DNA of 64,000 bases from Neurospora crassa OR74A (GCF_000182925.2 NC_026501.1:3224001-3288000), one strand, 5' to 3'. Numbered from the stretch's first letter, positions 46,000 to 59,804 are shown. Notes: a model not told the origin generated them from the sequence alone. Made by a program: numbers and translations.

Positions 46000-48685
46000 A
46001 TGTCGGCCGATTCCCTAGAACGTCTCGCCAGCGCGGGCAAAGGGGATAGCACCCGCACATTGCTGCGAGTGATTATCCTCTTGCTTGTCGCCGGTGCCGC
46101 TATCTCAAGCCGCCTGTTTTCTGTTATTCGTAAGCCTCCCAGTCCCCAGCTTCCTTGACGTGGAACATGCGCGGCAGAGTGAAGCTCCGGACGAGCTGGG
46201 CAGCAATGTCACAAAATTGAACCCCTCCAAACCGTCCGCAAAGCTATCCTTTGCCCCAATTGTCCAAGAGGCTAATCGTTTGAATACATTTTACTTTCAA
46301 TTATAATTATGACTGCTAACCGCTTGCGTGCAACCAGGTTTCGAATCTATCATCCATGAATGTCAGTTCCCGAGCTAACAAGCTTGCTTCCTCCCCAATC
46401 CACAGCGCCAACTTGAACTACGTCCACAGGCACCGCAACAACACCGAAATCCTTACGATAATGCATCACTAACTCCCGTATAGTCGATCCTTGGTTCAAC
46501 TTCCGAGCGACAAAATACTTGGTCGCAAATGGATTCTACAAGTTTTGGGACTGGTTCGATGACCGGACATGGCATCCCCTGGGCCGCGTCACTGGAGGTA
46601 CTCTCTATCCCGGGCTCATGGTCACCAGCGGTGTCATTTACCACGCTCTGAGGGCTCTCTCGATTCCCGTCGACATCCGGAATGTCTGCGTTCTTCTTGC
46701 ACCGGCCTTTTCCGGTCTTACTGCCTACGCCGCTTACCTCCTCACCAACGAGATGACCCCGTCTTCGTCCGCCGGTCTCCTTGCCGCCATCTTCATGGGT
46801 ATTGCCCCTGGCTATATCTCCCGTTCGGTCGCTGGCAGTTACGACAACGAAGCCATTGCCATTTTTCTGCTGGTCTTCACCTTCTACCTGTGGATCAAGG
46901 CTCTCAAGCTCGGATCCATGCTTTGGGGAGCTCTTTGCGCCCTCTTCTACGGTTACATGGTTGCTTCCTGGGGTGGTTATGCCTTCATCACCTGTCTCCT
47001 CCCCCTCCACGCATTTGTTCTTATCTGCATGGGTCGCTACAGCACTAGGCTTTATGTTGCGTACACCACTTGGTATGCATTGGGAACATTGGCCAGCATG
47101 CAGATTCCCTTTGTTGGTTTTCTGCCTGTCAAGACTAGCGAGCACATGCCTGCTTTGGGTACGTTGACTTGACCAGCCCCCCTCTTTCGAGTCGTTTTAC
47201 TGACACTTGATAGGCATCTTTGGATTCCTTCAGCTTTTGGCTTTCCTCGACTACGTTCGTTCAGCGATTCCCAGCCGGCAATTCCAGACCTTCTTGTGGG
47301 TCTTTGCTGGAAGTATCTTTGGTATCGGCCTCATCGGCCTTGTCGTTGCTACCAGTGCTGGTTTCATTGCTCCCTGGAGTGGTCGATTCTACTCCCTGTG
47401 GGACACGGGATACGCCAAGATTCACATTCCCATCATCGCCTCGGTCTCTGAGCATCAGCCTACAGCATGGCCCGCCTTCTTCTTCGACCTCAACATGCTC
47501 GTGTGGCTCTTGCCCGCTGGCGTCTATCTGTGCTACCAGAAGCTGGCTGATGAGCATGTCTTCGTCATTGTTTACGCCTTGTTTGGCAGCTACTTCGCCG
47601 GTGTCATGGTTCGTCTCATGTTGACGCTCACCCCTGTTGTTTGCGTTGCGGCGGCCATTGCGCTCTCCACCATCCTTCACACGTATCTCAAGGCCAAGTC
47701 ACCCACCCCGGAGGAGCTTCTTCCTGAGGAATCTACCGACGGTACCTCCAAGAAAGCATCGAAGTCGGGTCTTAGGGCGTCGAACAAGCCATACATCGGC
47801 ATCTATGCGACCTTCTCCAAGGTCACCATTGTTGGTCTCATGACCGCCTACCTATTGCTGTTTGTTGCTCACTGCACATGGGTCACCTCAAACGCTTATT
47901 CGTCACCTTCAGTCGTCTTGGCCAGTAGGATGCCCGATGGTAGCCAGCACATCATTGACGATTATCGTGAGGCGTATCAGTGGTTGCGCCAGAACACCAA
48001 GTATGACGCCAAGATCATGTCTTGGTGGGATTATGGCTACCAGATTGGTGGCATGGCCGACCGTCCCACGCTTGTCGACAACAACACCTGGAACAACACA
48101 CACATCGCGACTGTCGGCAAGGCCATGGCCTCCCGCGAGGAAGTCAGCTATCCCATCATGCGCCAACACGAGGTGGACTATGTCTTGATTGTTTTCGGTG
48201 GCCTTTTGGGATATTCCGGCGACGATATTAACAAGTTCCTCTGGATGGTTCGTATTGCCGAGGGCATTTGGCCTGATGAGGTCAAGGAGCGCGAGTTCTT
48301 TACGCCTCGCGGTGAATATCGTGTCGATGCCGGGGCTACCGACACCATGAAGAACAGCTTGATGTGAGTGCAGTCCTGCTTCCACGGCCCCGTCTATTAC
48401 TAACTGTTTCACAGGTACAAGATGTCGTATTATAACTACAACAACCTCTTTCCCCCTGGACAGGCTCAAGATCGCGTCCGTGGCGTCCGCCTTCCCGACG
48501 AAGGCCCGGTTCTCAACACCATCGAGGAGGCCTTCACGAGCGAAAACTGGATTATCCGCATTTACAAGGTCAAGGACCTCGATAACCTAGGCCGTGACCA
48601 TGCTTCTGCTTCTGCATTTGAGCGCGGCCAGAAGAAGAAAAAGGTGATAAAGAAGAAGGGACCTCGGGTTCTGCGTGTAGACTGA
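46000..48685 (+). CDS. stt3: Oligosaccharyltransferase catalytic subunit Stt3
   Basis: Transfers the lipid-linked glycan to Asn in N-glycosylation in the ER membrane. Five exons, 46000-46129, 46338-46361, 46484-47158, 47214-48363 and 48415-48685, give 749 aa. Exon 2 is a 24-nt micro-exon encoding the end of SVIRFESIIHE, with introns of 208 and 122 nt around it; its inclusion is needed to rebuild the conserved IHEFDPWFNFR. Other introns are 55 and 51 nt. Signatures: [13 protein letters not shown] (first metal-binding Asp), [10 protein letters not shown], the ASVSEHQP loop, the active-site [10 protein letters not shown] near 543-552, [12 protein letters not shown], and DDINKFLWM (DK-type motif). 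About 11-13 hydrophobic spans, a luminal C-terminal domain and a basic [10 protein letters not shown] tail complete it. Confidence 0.95.
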
Positions 48686-50004
48686 GATGGTCGCATGGAC
48701 GGGGCATAAGCAGATCTATAGATGATATTTGAAGTTATTTACTGGTTCAAACCGGATGAGTGAACAGAAAAAGCGAGGTTGGCACTGTATAAGTTAGCGT
48801 CTGTGTTGGGGTGAATATGAATTGTTCCTTTCGACTGCATTGTGAGTAACAGTCATCTCATCCCCTACTTGTTACACGAAGATCAATACGTTTCATAGGA
48901 AGTCCCGCCCGTATCGGTAACGATGTCGGACGCAACTGAAGTCATTTCCACTTTCCAGGAGTGGTACTGACAGTTTCACGCATTGTTGTCGCGTGTAGCG
49001 ACCGGCCAAAGGGATCCTGCAAGTTTTCATCCGAACCAGGTCCTCTATTCGCGGTTCTAGACCATTCTCACTCCTGCATCTTTCGGAGAGTCCCAACTAC
49101 TAACGCGTCCTGCTTGAGTCAAGAGATTCCGGTCGCGTCTAACCCCCGCCAGGTCCCAAACTCGTAACTTAACTCTTTGCTCTTCAGCCTTCAAAACCAT
49201 CCTTCCACCCCCGCGCCTCTGTTGCCCGTCTCTGGCAACCCTCCTACACTCTTCGACACCTCAATTTCTCCGCTGCCCGAGACCATTTTGTATTACCAGT
49301 CCAAAAAATTTCATATCGTTACCATTACACTCGGTACGCGGTGGAGTATCTCCACGGTTTCCGACATCCTGGGCACCTTCCGTCGTCGTCCCCTTTTTCC
49401 CATTCACTTCCACCACTCTGCTAACAAATAGTTGTCGGGTCGTTTTCTTTCACTAGTAAAGTGTTAGTTCCTCAAGATCGGGTATTTGTGGTTGTTTCTT
49501 TTCGTTTTTGCAACTACTTCCCTTCATTTACACTTTTCTTTGCGTATACCTTTTTGCAGGCTCAACTTCGCGATAGAACAATATCTTTGGATTGCCTCGA
49601 CCGCGTACGGCGTTATATCCAGAGATCACTGCCCACGGTCAGACGGGTGGCGCGCTTGATACGCGACAAGGTAAGCCATCCGCACTTTTACCTTCAATTG
49701 TTCCTCTCGCGAAGCACGACCGCATCGACACTCAGTTTGTGTGTCGCGGGTCATTCACGACTCCTTAAACTACCTCAAGCCCCCCACGATACTCCTTTGT
49801 CGTTCTTCTTCGAAAAACATCGGCCGGTCAAATAGCCAGAATTTGCCGCCAGGAGGCCCCGCCTCTACCCTTCACTTAACGTTTTGATCCTTGGTTACTC
49901 AAAACCCTCTCCCTTGGCAAAAATTGCAAGCTGACCGTCACAATTCGATATTGCCAGCCAGAAAATCACTCTCAGACACAGAGATTTTTCTTCGCGACAC
50001 CACC
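48686..50004. promoter_or_regulatory. Intergenic and long leader of the CxxC-module gene
   Basis: The STT3 3' region followed by about 700 bp of pyrimidine-rich sequence that looks like promoter and 5' leader of the next gene. The open frames at 49177-49835 are Ser/Phe/Leu-rich from T/C bias and have no motif. A TTTTTGCAG at about 49551 may be a leader acceptor. Confidence 0.45.
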
Positions 50005-53000
50005 ATGCCTCGTAAGAAGCGTGCGTCCGTTGTGGACACGTTGCTTAGTGTTAAGGGCGTGGCTAGACTACTTCGAAATTTAACAGTGCAAGATCGATTG
50101 GAGCCTGACAATCTTGTGGCTAGTCGCTCGAGCAGTCTTGCAGGGCAGTCTTCAACCGGTCGTCACTCGCAAAGCACCTCAGAGACCTCAGAGATCAAGC
50201 GTCGTCATCAGCGAGCGGGAACGCGATCAAAGTCAGATCATCCAGGTGCTTGGCCAGAGAGCCTGGAGCCCCGGGATCCAGATACTTTCCAAGATGACGA
50301 GTCCGAGTCCTAGGATTACGAGGACGACCAATCTTGGGAATATCCCTCTTCAGATCGACATGGTCACACAAGCAGCGCGGATGTCGAGTCCAATAGCCGC
50401 TACGCCCTCTTCCAAGCCAGTTGCAATGGCTTCTCTGAACCTTCCACCAGAAGCCAGTCCGTTCCTCGTACTCCGACCACTATCCAACTTCCTACTCAGC
50501 GAGGGACCAGATCTATGACTTCCTCTTCCAGGGCTGCTGCCAAATCAAAGTCACTACGCATTGATGGGAGTTACAGACGCAAGACCATGCGTGAAGATAC
50601 CAATCTTGAATCTTCCGGCTCAGAAAGATCGATTGCACACCAGAAGAAGTCTTATGGTAAATCAAAGAGTGACGATCGGTTCAATCGCGAGTCTGCGTCA
50701 GTTTTTGCACCGAAAACAGCCATAACGAGGAATGAGCCCCGGAGAGATTATGCCAATGTTTCGGATGGCAATCAATGCCAGACAAAAAAAGTATCCAACA
50801 GTCGTTCTTACCAACGCCAGTTTACCAAACAGGCGCCAGGCCGTCAAGTTCGCTTCGTCAAGTCGAATGCTCATCTCCGTGGATTGGTTGATAAGCTATC
50901 AACACCCAACTACGACAAGTTCGAGGCTCACTACCAGAAGATGCTGGCTCAAAAGCAAGACAAGGGCTTGGATAATCCGAAGTCACCTCACTCCCCGTCC
51001 CCAACTCCAAACCCTGATTTCGATGCACCTCCACTGTCGTCTCAGTCCGCAGCACCTGAATGGCTTACGGCTTTTTCATTGTCGGCTTCATCAATCTCTA
51101 TGAAAACTCATGCACTTCCTTCGGCATCTGTGCCCAGATCCAGGACGGCGACAGCGTCTGAGGTATCGGTTCCTATGGCAGTCCCTTCCGCATTTCGTAC
51201 AAATGCTTCATCCACGGCTGCCACTGTCTCTTCAGATTGGGATTCTACTGCAGTCTTGCCCAATGCGTTTAGAACGCCTTCCCGTGCAACTTCTAGGGCA
51301 CCGTCTTGTGCAGCTTCTAGGACTCCTTCTATCACAGTGTCCAATATTCCATCACATACAACCTCTATAGCAGCTTCTCGTACGGATTTAAGGAGTCCAT
51401 CTTGCGCAACTTCTAGGACCTCAAAAACTCGACAACATGGCTGCGATTCCTTCATCACTACGTCAGCCGCTGCTTCTATAAAGCCAACCCTGAACCCTCG
51501 GAAAAGTACTTCAAATCGCGTGGACCCCATCATGTCCCCTCGTCCAGAGTCTACTGAAATTGCATCCATGTACATAAATCCGGTAAACGAGGAGCATTCG
51601 CACGCGCAGTTGAACGAGAAGGTTGATGAGCATGGCGACAAGCAGCATGGTGTGCAAGTCAATGAGGGATCGGGTGAGCAGGGTAACGGGCAGGTCGATG
51701 AACACGTTGACGAGCAGCTTGGTCAGCATATCGACGACCAGGCCAACAATCAGGGTAACAAACAACCCGACTCCCAAGCCAAGAATTCTGTATCAACGAG
51801 CAAGGAGACCGCATATGGCGAGTATGCAACTATCCCAGACGTTGCCATCAACGGCAACAACGAGACCGGTTCCAACACATGTCCCTTGAATGGCCTTCTT
51901 CCCGAGGTCTATGATTGCAAGCACGACACTCGACATTGCTTCGCCTGCAGTCGTCCCAGAGACGTGCGGTATGTCGATTTCAGGCATAGATATTGCCGCG
52001 GAGAGGAACCACAGCGTAGTCTTTGCCGCATCTGTCATCGGCGCCTTGACCGGGATATGGAACTCGACCTAAAGCCCAACAATAGTAATAAGAGGACGCT
52101 CACGGACATCAAAAAATTCCACTGGTGCGCGCAGTGTGGCACTATCAGGTCCCATAAATTCCATGAGCATTACCCCTCCGGAACGGAGGTCCCTCCTCGT
52201 CACCAGCTGTGCCATCCATGCTGCAAGTGGGCTAAGCTACCTCACAAGAGTGAATTTGCCATTTATGCCCCAGCTAAAGTGGACGATGACGCTAGCAACA
52301 ATAGCAAGAAGCGAGAAAGTGGTGATGAAAAGGACCATGCCGGAAATTCCCTGGTAAGCTTGGTCATGCCCTAGCGACGCGGATCTTACTTACAATCCAG
52401 CAGAATCGCCTCAAAGACATCAGACCAGCTGACGATGGCCCTCGAGATGGCCCAGCTGTGGTCGAACCCATGCCTTCCAACACGCAAGCTCAGGAAATGC
52501 AATACCTGAAAGCTTCGGCACCTGTCGTTAGCTCTGATCCAGGTCATCAGCATCATCTTTCGAAGTCTCATGCCATGACCGAAAGTTTGGTGTCACGGCC
52601 CGTAGCTGAAAGCTCATCTCAGGGTCAAATCCTGAGGCCTGTCGCTTATTCTGCACCTGGAAAGCACGATCCTTCTAGTCGCTTAGACGTCTACTATTCA
52701 CAGTCATGGCAGATCCCAGTTGACGATAGTCCTCCTCCTCAACGCAAGAGGTCTACTGCCACCTATAGCTACGATCAAGTTAACGAGGGCCAGCTCCACG
52801 AGAATCTCCATGTGAACTATCATGAGATCCTTGGCCAAGAGGACATTTGCAACCGTCAAGCCAAGCACCATCGTGGCACCCATGAAATCAGCTTGCCAGA
52901 GATTTTGCTCACAGTTCCCACTGGGGACGTTCATATAACGCAGCAAACCGTGTTTTCGGATGAGAAATGCCCTGGAAGCCCGCTCCACGATCACCTTTCT

Positions 53001-53660
53001 CAGTTCTCTTGGAAAGATGGTAATGCGCGTTATCATTCAGAGTATCAGCGTCAACCATCAATGCAATCACAAGCAAGCAATCAGACTGTGCACCCCTCGG
53101 ACAATAACTTCACATCCTACCGCAACAAAGAGAACTACCCGAATTACCCTCCTCAACATACTACTCCTAGACAATTCCATTGGCCGACTGGGCGGGGAGA
53201 GGTGGACAACAACCAGCCCAAAGGGCTCTCCGACATGTTCTACGAAACAGCTGAGGGCAAGCGCGCCGATGCCTTCTTTGCCTCCATGAGTAGCTGGTCA
53301 GAGCCTGATTCCAAGTTGACACCGCGGAATGGATCGACAGACAACTACAACACATGGCCTCCCGGCTCATACAATATGACGGAGCCGGCGGCCTACGAGT
53401 ACTTAGAGAAACGTCGGTCTAAGAGAGCAAGTGTCATTCCCGGATCGCCTCCCCATGGCCACGTGCGCAATGTCAGCGACTCCTTGTCAGTCGAAACGGT
53501 CGGTGTGTGGCAGGGCGTCACTCCAGGAGCGCCTAAAGCGGAGGTTGCAGAGCCGGAATCTCCAGCTGGTGAAGAGGTGAGTCAAGTTGCTTTTCGCATG
53601 CGTCATTCCCGCAGAAACGGAACAAAGGAAGACAGTGGCTCGTCTGCGTTGAATTTATAG
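50005..53660 (+). CDS. Large disordered protein with a tandem CxxC zinc-binding-like module; 5' structure uncertain
   Basis: An unrecognised protein of about 1,170 residues. The ATG at 50005 (CACCATGCC) opens MPRKKRASVVDTLLSVKG; the same frame meets one TAG at 50311-50313 and then stays open to 52353. Either an intron (candidate 50246-50353, weak GTGCTT donor, good TTCAG acceptor) removes it, or translation starts at 50515. A later intron 52354-52400 (GTAAGC donor) joins to an exon ending at 53660; its acceptor CAGCAG offers two sites 3 nt apart. The middle has Ser/Thr/Pro repeats and an acidic Gln/Asn/His/Glu repeat (51590-51780). Two modules of form CxxC-x24/25-CxxC lie at 51937-52035 and 52126-52221. 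A GTGAGT at 53577 could be a further donor. No function is assigned. Confidence 0.6.
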
Positions 53661-55449
53661 GTTCTGATTATTAACCATTTCCTTATTACTCCTTCACCCA
53701 CTGCCTGCACGTTACTTCCTGGCTGAGTATACTGTCTATCATATTCACTGATCTTCCGCATTCTCCCTCTTCTTAAGACCGTAGCCATGTGGCTACTATA
53801 ATGTTTAGTTTCACTCTAATCATGTACCCATGCCTATTTTTCATCGGTTTCTCTAGCCCCTTTGCTACATATACCTGTTATGCTGAACGGTCATAACAAG
53901 CACACTTGGTTGTTGTACCGAGCGGTAAGACATTATGCTTACAGTGCAAAGCTTCATACATTCTCCTTGCTGTTCTTGGCCTGGCGAGACGACATGAAGG
54001 CACATTCATCCGAACTTCTTCCTGCTCTTATAAGGCAGATTCATTATGATATTAGCGCAGGTGTGGAAACCTTTTCTCCCGGGCTGGCAGGAAGAACAAG
54101 GCAGACTCACATCAGTGGCATCAAGTTCATTCTGTTCATGATAAGACACACACCGAGGGGGCTCAGGGTTCAGCAAACCCGATGTAATAGGCACGGAACT
54201 ATTGAGTCTTGTACATGGCAAAGTACCACTACATCGGATAGCCCTTGGAACATCCCTCACTGATAGACCCAGAAGAGAATGGCAGAATGACACTTGTCAT
54301 TAAAAGGCTTTACCTCGAAAACGTGGGAAACTAGCGAGTGGCAACCGCTATACACCTCTTGAGTCCGGCATAAACAAATACCCAAGCATCACAACCAATC
54401 AGTTGACACCCGGTCCATAGCAAAGCCTACAGTATGGCTGTACGTGACACGCAATGCTACTTGTGGAAGAACGAAACCCAAAGCGTCGAACAAATCGTAG
54501 CGCGATCGTCGGAGTAGAACAACCAGTATGTACTGACCCTCTCTTTTCTAGTTTCCACATTAATACAGAATACACGACCCCTACTTCACAAAGAGAACAG
54601 GCAGGCTTTGGTGGTAGTGCCATTTTAACGCTGGTCACGGTAGCCATCCTTTCCCTTGCGCATTCTTTTGCTAAGATTCGTAAATGAGCATGTACAAATG
54701 GAACCATAAGACGAGCAAGCGGAATAGCAGAGTGAATAAGTAAAAAGAAAAAGGGAGGAAGTCAAGAGAACCCAGGTTGGGTCAAAAATTTGCAGGGGAT
54801 TTAAGCCTCCGGTACACAGAGCTTTATCTATTCGCTTTTCAAACATTGCTCTTAGGACAAGGTGAAATGGATTTTAGAGCAATGAGCTCATTTTGTTTGC
54901 CAGGCTCTCGTTGATCGATGCTAGCACAGCGGGAGAGAGCGAGGACGGCGGACACAAACTTGGGAAACAGAGAAAAGCCTATAGACAGACAATGTATCAC
55001 GGATCAAATCTGTGGTTCACGAGGTGACAGCTATTGTTTTATACATTGGCGCTGTGCACAAATCACCTACTCGCAATGCTAACAGGAAAGAGAAGGCAGG
55101 GTTCTCAATATGTTTTGTCACGCGGCGTGTTGGCCATATCTGATGTTTTGCTATCCCAATTGAAGAGTTTCCCTTACTACATCTCTCTTCATATGTGTTT
55201 TCATACCGCAGAAAAATAACAGCACAACACTACAGCATCCTTGGAGAGTTCCCAGACGATCTGCTGTTTCTACGTATACGGATTACTGTTTAAGGTTTTG
55301 GCTTTACCCAAACCCTACAATAACCCTTTTAACCGTAGAACACACTACCCAGAAGTGCCCATGAGTCGAATGTTGCTGGTTGAACAAAGTGTACACCCAA
55401 AAGTGCTGGGAGAACATTAATACCGCATAGCTCTCAAGGTAGCTCTTAT

Positions 55450-55475
55450 GCTAGAGGTCGGCTAGTATACCGACC
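55450..55475. repeat. 26-nt hairpin repeat, copy 1
   Basis: Contains a perfect inverted repeat GGTCGG-N8-CCGACC (55456-55475). It is 23/26 identical to the copy at 55602-55627. Confidence 0.7.
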
Positions 55476-55601
55476 AAAACCCCCCAAAGAAAAAAGACAA
55501 AAACAAACCAAAGCAAAAATGAGCTCAAAGCCTAACCTCGAATGTGAATAAGTGAAAACCACAACCCTCCCACACCTACGCCATCCATAGAGTTTTCATT
55601 C

Positions 55602-55627
55602 GCTAGAGGTCGGTTGGTATACTGACC
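55602..55627. repeat. 26-nt hairpin repeat, copy 2
   Basis: Same orientation as copy 1, 152 bp downstream. All three differences are transitions, and one of them disrupts the pairing of the stem. Confidence 0.7.
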
Positions 55628-55860
55628 CAAGCCATGTAGCAGCTTCTACATTAAGGTGTGGGAAGAAAAAGAAAATTAAAAATAAAAAAAAAAAATAAAA
55701 AAAAAAACCGACAACGTGCATTCATCATGTATCCATCCATGGAACTACTCCTGTGTCAACGTCCTCGATATTGCCGCGCAACCCCATCCCTATTTCAGTC
55801 CGTAAACAAGCAAGATACAAAGAGGCGGTGAAATCTCCCTAGACATCCAGGTGTTCTTGT

Positions 55861-56910
<1,050 letters not shown>

Positions 56911-58286
56911 GATGGAACAACCACCTACGCAAGGGATTGATCACGTTCAATAGACATGCCGATTGCGACATGAGGTGTTGCCTAGGAGCGCGATGGTTGT
57001 AGCAGCCGTGAGAGTGATACCTAACAGCGTTAAGCAACGAAGTGAACGACGGACATTGAATTGCTTATCCCCGGACGGACATTCAGTAGGACGTGCTTGC
57101 ACGGGGTTTGCCTGGCTGAAATGCTGTGCGGCGGCTTGTCCGCACTTGGCAGCAAGGTTTTGATAGCACATCGGCAATGGAGTGGCTGTCATATCTCTCT
57201 GTCAGGGTTAGGGTTTTGCTTCTATGACTGTCGGTAACAGCGTGCCAACTCGCCAAACGAGAGTATGCAATTCAAACTTGGACCTTCACTGCACAAGAGT
57301 CAAGGGATTCTTCAGGCAACAGCTATTTCTGAAACTTTTTCTAAATCCAAATGATCAGTAACATATGTGATCCTGGTTTTCACTTACAGATAGTCAGTAG
57401 CTATGCAATAGGAGATGTTGATAGTCCAGGCCTAATCTGTCAATACTTTACTAATTAACGCCGTTGCTCAAGATTCTCTATGAGCATTCTAAGCAAAGCT
57501 ATTATCACGGAAACCGCCCAGCAATATGATAATCAGTTTTCAAAGGGTAAATAAACATCTCATGTGGTAGGAGTTGGTGGAGCTAAACCGAAATGAAGCA
57601 TTTGAGACGAACCGCCTAGGCGGGTAGGGCTGCACTAACAAAAGCACCAACCCCTGATTTGAATGATGTCAACCAGAATTTTGGTGCGGGGAACAGCATG
57701 GGATCCCCCACTTTCTCCGCATGCGCTCCAAAACTCCCGCTTACCAGAAAAGCTCGGCCATGAGGCCGTCGACGTCATGCAACTCGAATACTGTCAGCTA
57801 TCAGACCACTTTATTACCCCACCACAACCGACACTGGCTCGTACCCACCGCTTAACAGTAGTGTAGTGTACACTACAGCATAGGAGCTCAAGAGCGATCT
57901 GTCGGTCCTTCATGCCACTTCATCCAATCATGGAAGAAGCAGGAGATGCCAAACATTATGACTTGTTGGGCCGGGGACGTCGGTGTAGTGTACAATGTTT
58001 ATACACTAGCGGGCCGTCAATCCTTCCTCTATCTAGACGAGCCGAACCAAGCACTATGACATGTCGTCGTGGTCCAACACGCAAGGAAGAGGGGCTGCTA
58101 GAGATATGTGTTCAGCGCTCGAATAAAGGCTGAAATAAGACGCCATTCTCGCTCACTGGTGAACCCGTCTCACCATCCTCACATGCTCCTCTGCCCTGGC
58201 GATACCACGAACCCAGGACGCCGACCTCATCAATAACCGAGGAACTAGAAGAAGCACTAACCTCTGCTTCCCCATCGTAGCCCACC
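56911..58286. promoter_or_regulatory. Divergent intergenic region between the HTH-polyQ gene and acetate kinase
   Basis: 1.4 kb with both promoters. It contains the 14-bp palindrome at 57863 and a related GTAGTGTACA at 57985. No supported gene; short frames at 57663-58133 have no motif. Confidence 0.5.
57863..57876. promoter_or_regulatory. 14-bp palindrome GTAGTGTACACTAC
   Basis: A perfect palindrome identical to that at 7552-7565, 411 bp upstream of the acetate kinase ATG. A dimeric DNA-binding protein could recognise it; that is inference. Confidence 0.45.
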
Positions 58287-59804
58287 ATGAAGGATGTCGA
58301 AGATATTCACCGTCCGATGCTAAACAGCCTCCAGAGTACATCAGCCAAGATGAAGAAGATTGTCCTTTCAGTCAATGCTGGGTCCTCCTCCGTCAAGATC
58401 TCAGCCTACAGCGCTCTCTTCGGCCAAGCGCCCATCCAGCTTGCCGAAGCCCAAATAAGCGGCCTGACCGCACCACCTCCCACCCTTCGATATACACGGC
58501 ATGGCGAGAAAGTAATCAACGACGAGGAAGTCAAAGATCAAAAGGTGTCCACCCAAGCCGATGCCTTCGATATCCTCGTCAAGGCCTTGATCGACGACAA
58601 TGGCGTCCCCGAGATCAGCAGCAAGGAGGACATCGCCTACATCTGCCACCGCATCGTTCACGGCGGAGACTTTGTGCGGCCCAAGCTGATCTCGGACGAA
58701 ACCTATCACAACCTCGAGAAGCTAAACGACCTGGCGCCGCTGCACAACTCCACTAGCCTCGTCATCGTCCACCGCTGCATGAGCGACATGCCCAAGACGA
58801 CCTTTAACATCGCCTGCTTCGACAGCCAATTTCACCACACCATCCCCGAGCACATCCGGACGTACCCCATCAACCAGGACATCGCGCGGAACAACCATCT
58901 GAGGAAGTATGGCTTCCACGGCATCAGCTACGCCTTCATCACCCGTGCCACCGCCGAGTTTTTGGGTAAGAAGGTCGAGGATGTCAACATCATCGCTCTC
59001 CATCTCGGATCCGGAGCGAGTGCGTGCGCCATCAAGGGCGGAAAGAGCCTTGATAACAGCATGGGATTAACTCCCCTAGCTGGACTTCCTGGTGCCACGA
59101 GAAGCGGGAGTGTCGATCCTAGGTTAGTTTCCACTTTGTCTTGTTTTTTCCCCTGCCCCCCCAGAGATCTCATCTTCCCCAATCCCTTTCTTTCCCCAAA
59201 CTAATCCGTCTTTTCCCACGCCTCGTCCAGTCTTGTCTTCCATTACGCCAGCGACGTAGGCAAGCTCTCCCCGGCCTCCACGAAAGATCTCCACATCTCC
59301 CGCGCCGAAGAGATCCTCAACAAGCAATCCGGTTGGAAAGCTCTGACGGGCACCACCAACTTTGGCACCATCACCGCCGCTTTGGACCCCTCCTCTTCAG
59401 ACACCACCTCCCATCTATCTCCGGAAGAAGTTGCCAAAATGCGTCTAGCATTCGATATTTTCGTCGAACGTATCTGCGCCTACATTGGCTCATACTACGT
59501 CTCGCTCCAAGGACAAGTCGACGCGCTCGTATTCGCCGGCGGCATCGGTGAGAAGAGCGATCGGCTGCGGGCAGCGGTCATTGAGCAGGTCAGCTGTCTT
59601 GGGTTTGGACCCGTGGATAAGGAGGCGAATGAGACGAGGGTCAAAGAGGAGTTGGATGATAGTCATGATGTTATCGAAATTGCTCCTCCAAACTCAAAGA
59701 AGGGGGGTAAAGATGGGAGAGAGCATAGGGTATTGGTTTGCAAGACTGACGAGCAGTTTGAGATGGCGAGGGCATGTGCCGAGGATGGGGAATTTTGGCG
59801 ATGA
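58287..59804 (+). CDS. ack: Acetate kinase
   Basis: Interconverts acetyl phosphate + ADP and acetate + ATP; in fungi it usually works with phosphoketolase, which supplies acetyl phosphate. Two exons, 58287-59122 and 59231-59804 (intron 108 nt, GTTAGT donor, CCAG acceptor), give 469 aa. If translation starts at the second ATG (58350), the product is 448 aa; homology begins there (MKKIVLSVNAGSSSVK), but the first ATG has the better context (CCCACCATG) and an in-frame TAG just before it. Motifs: NAGSSS, CHRIVHGG, HNSTSL, ACFDSQFHHTIP with the catalytic Asp, YGFHGISY, HLGSGASACAIKGGKS, and GATRSGSVDP with the catalytic Arg, followed by VFAGGIGEKSDRLR. No targeting signal; probably cytosolic. Confidence 0.94.

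Larger units (their letters stand above)
53661..55860. other. 2.2-kb intergenic region with a repeated hairpin sequence
   Basis: No supported gene between the CxxC gene stop and the HTH-polyQ gene stop, which converge. Short frames at 53862-54263 and 54454-54687 have no motifs. It holds two related 26-nt hairpin sequences (55450 and 55602) and A-rich runs at 55675-55706. Confidence 0.5.
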
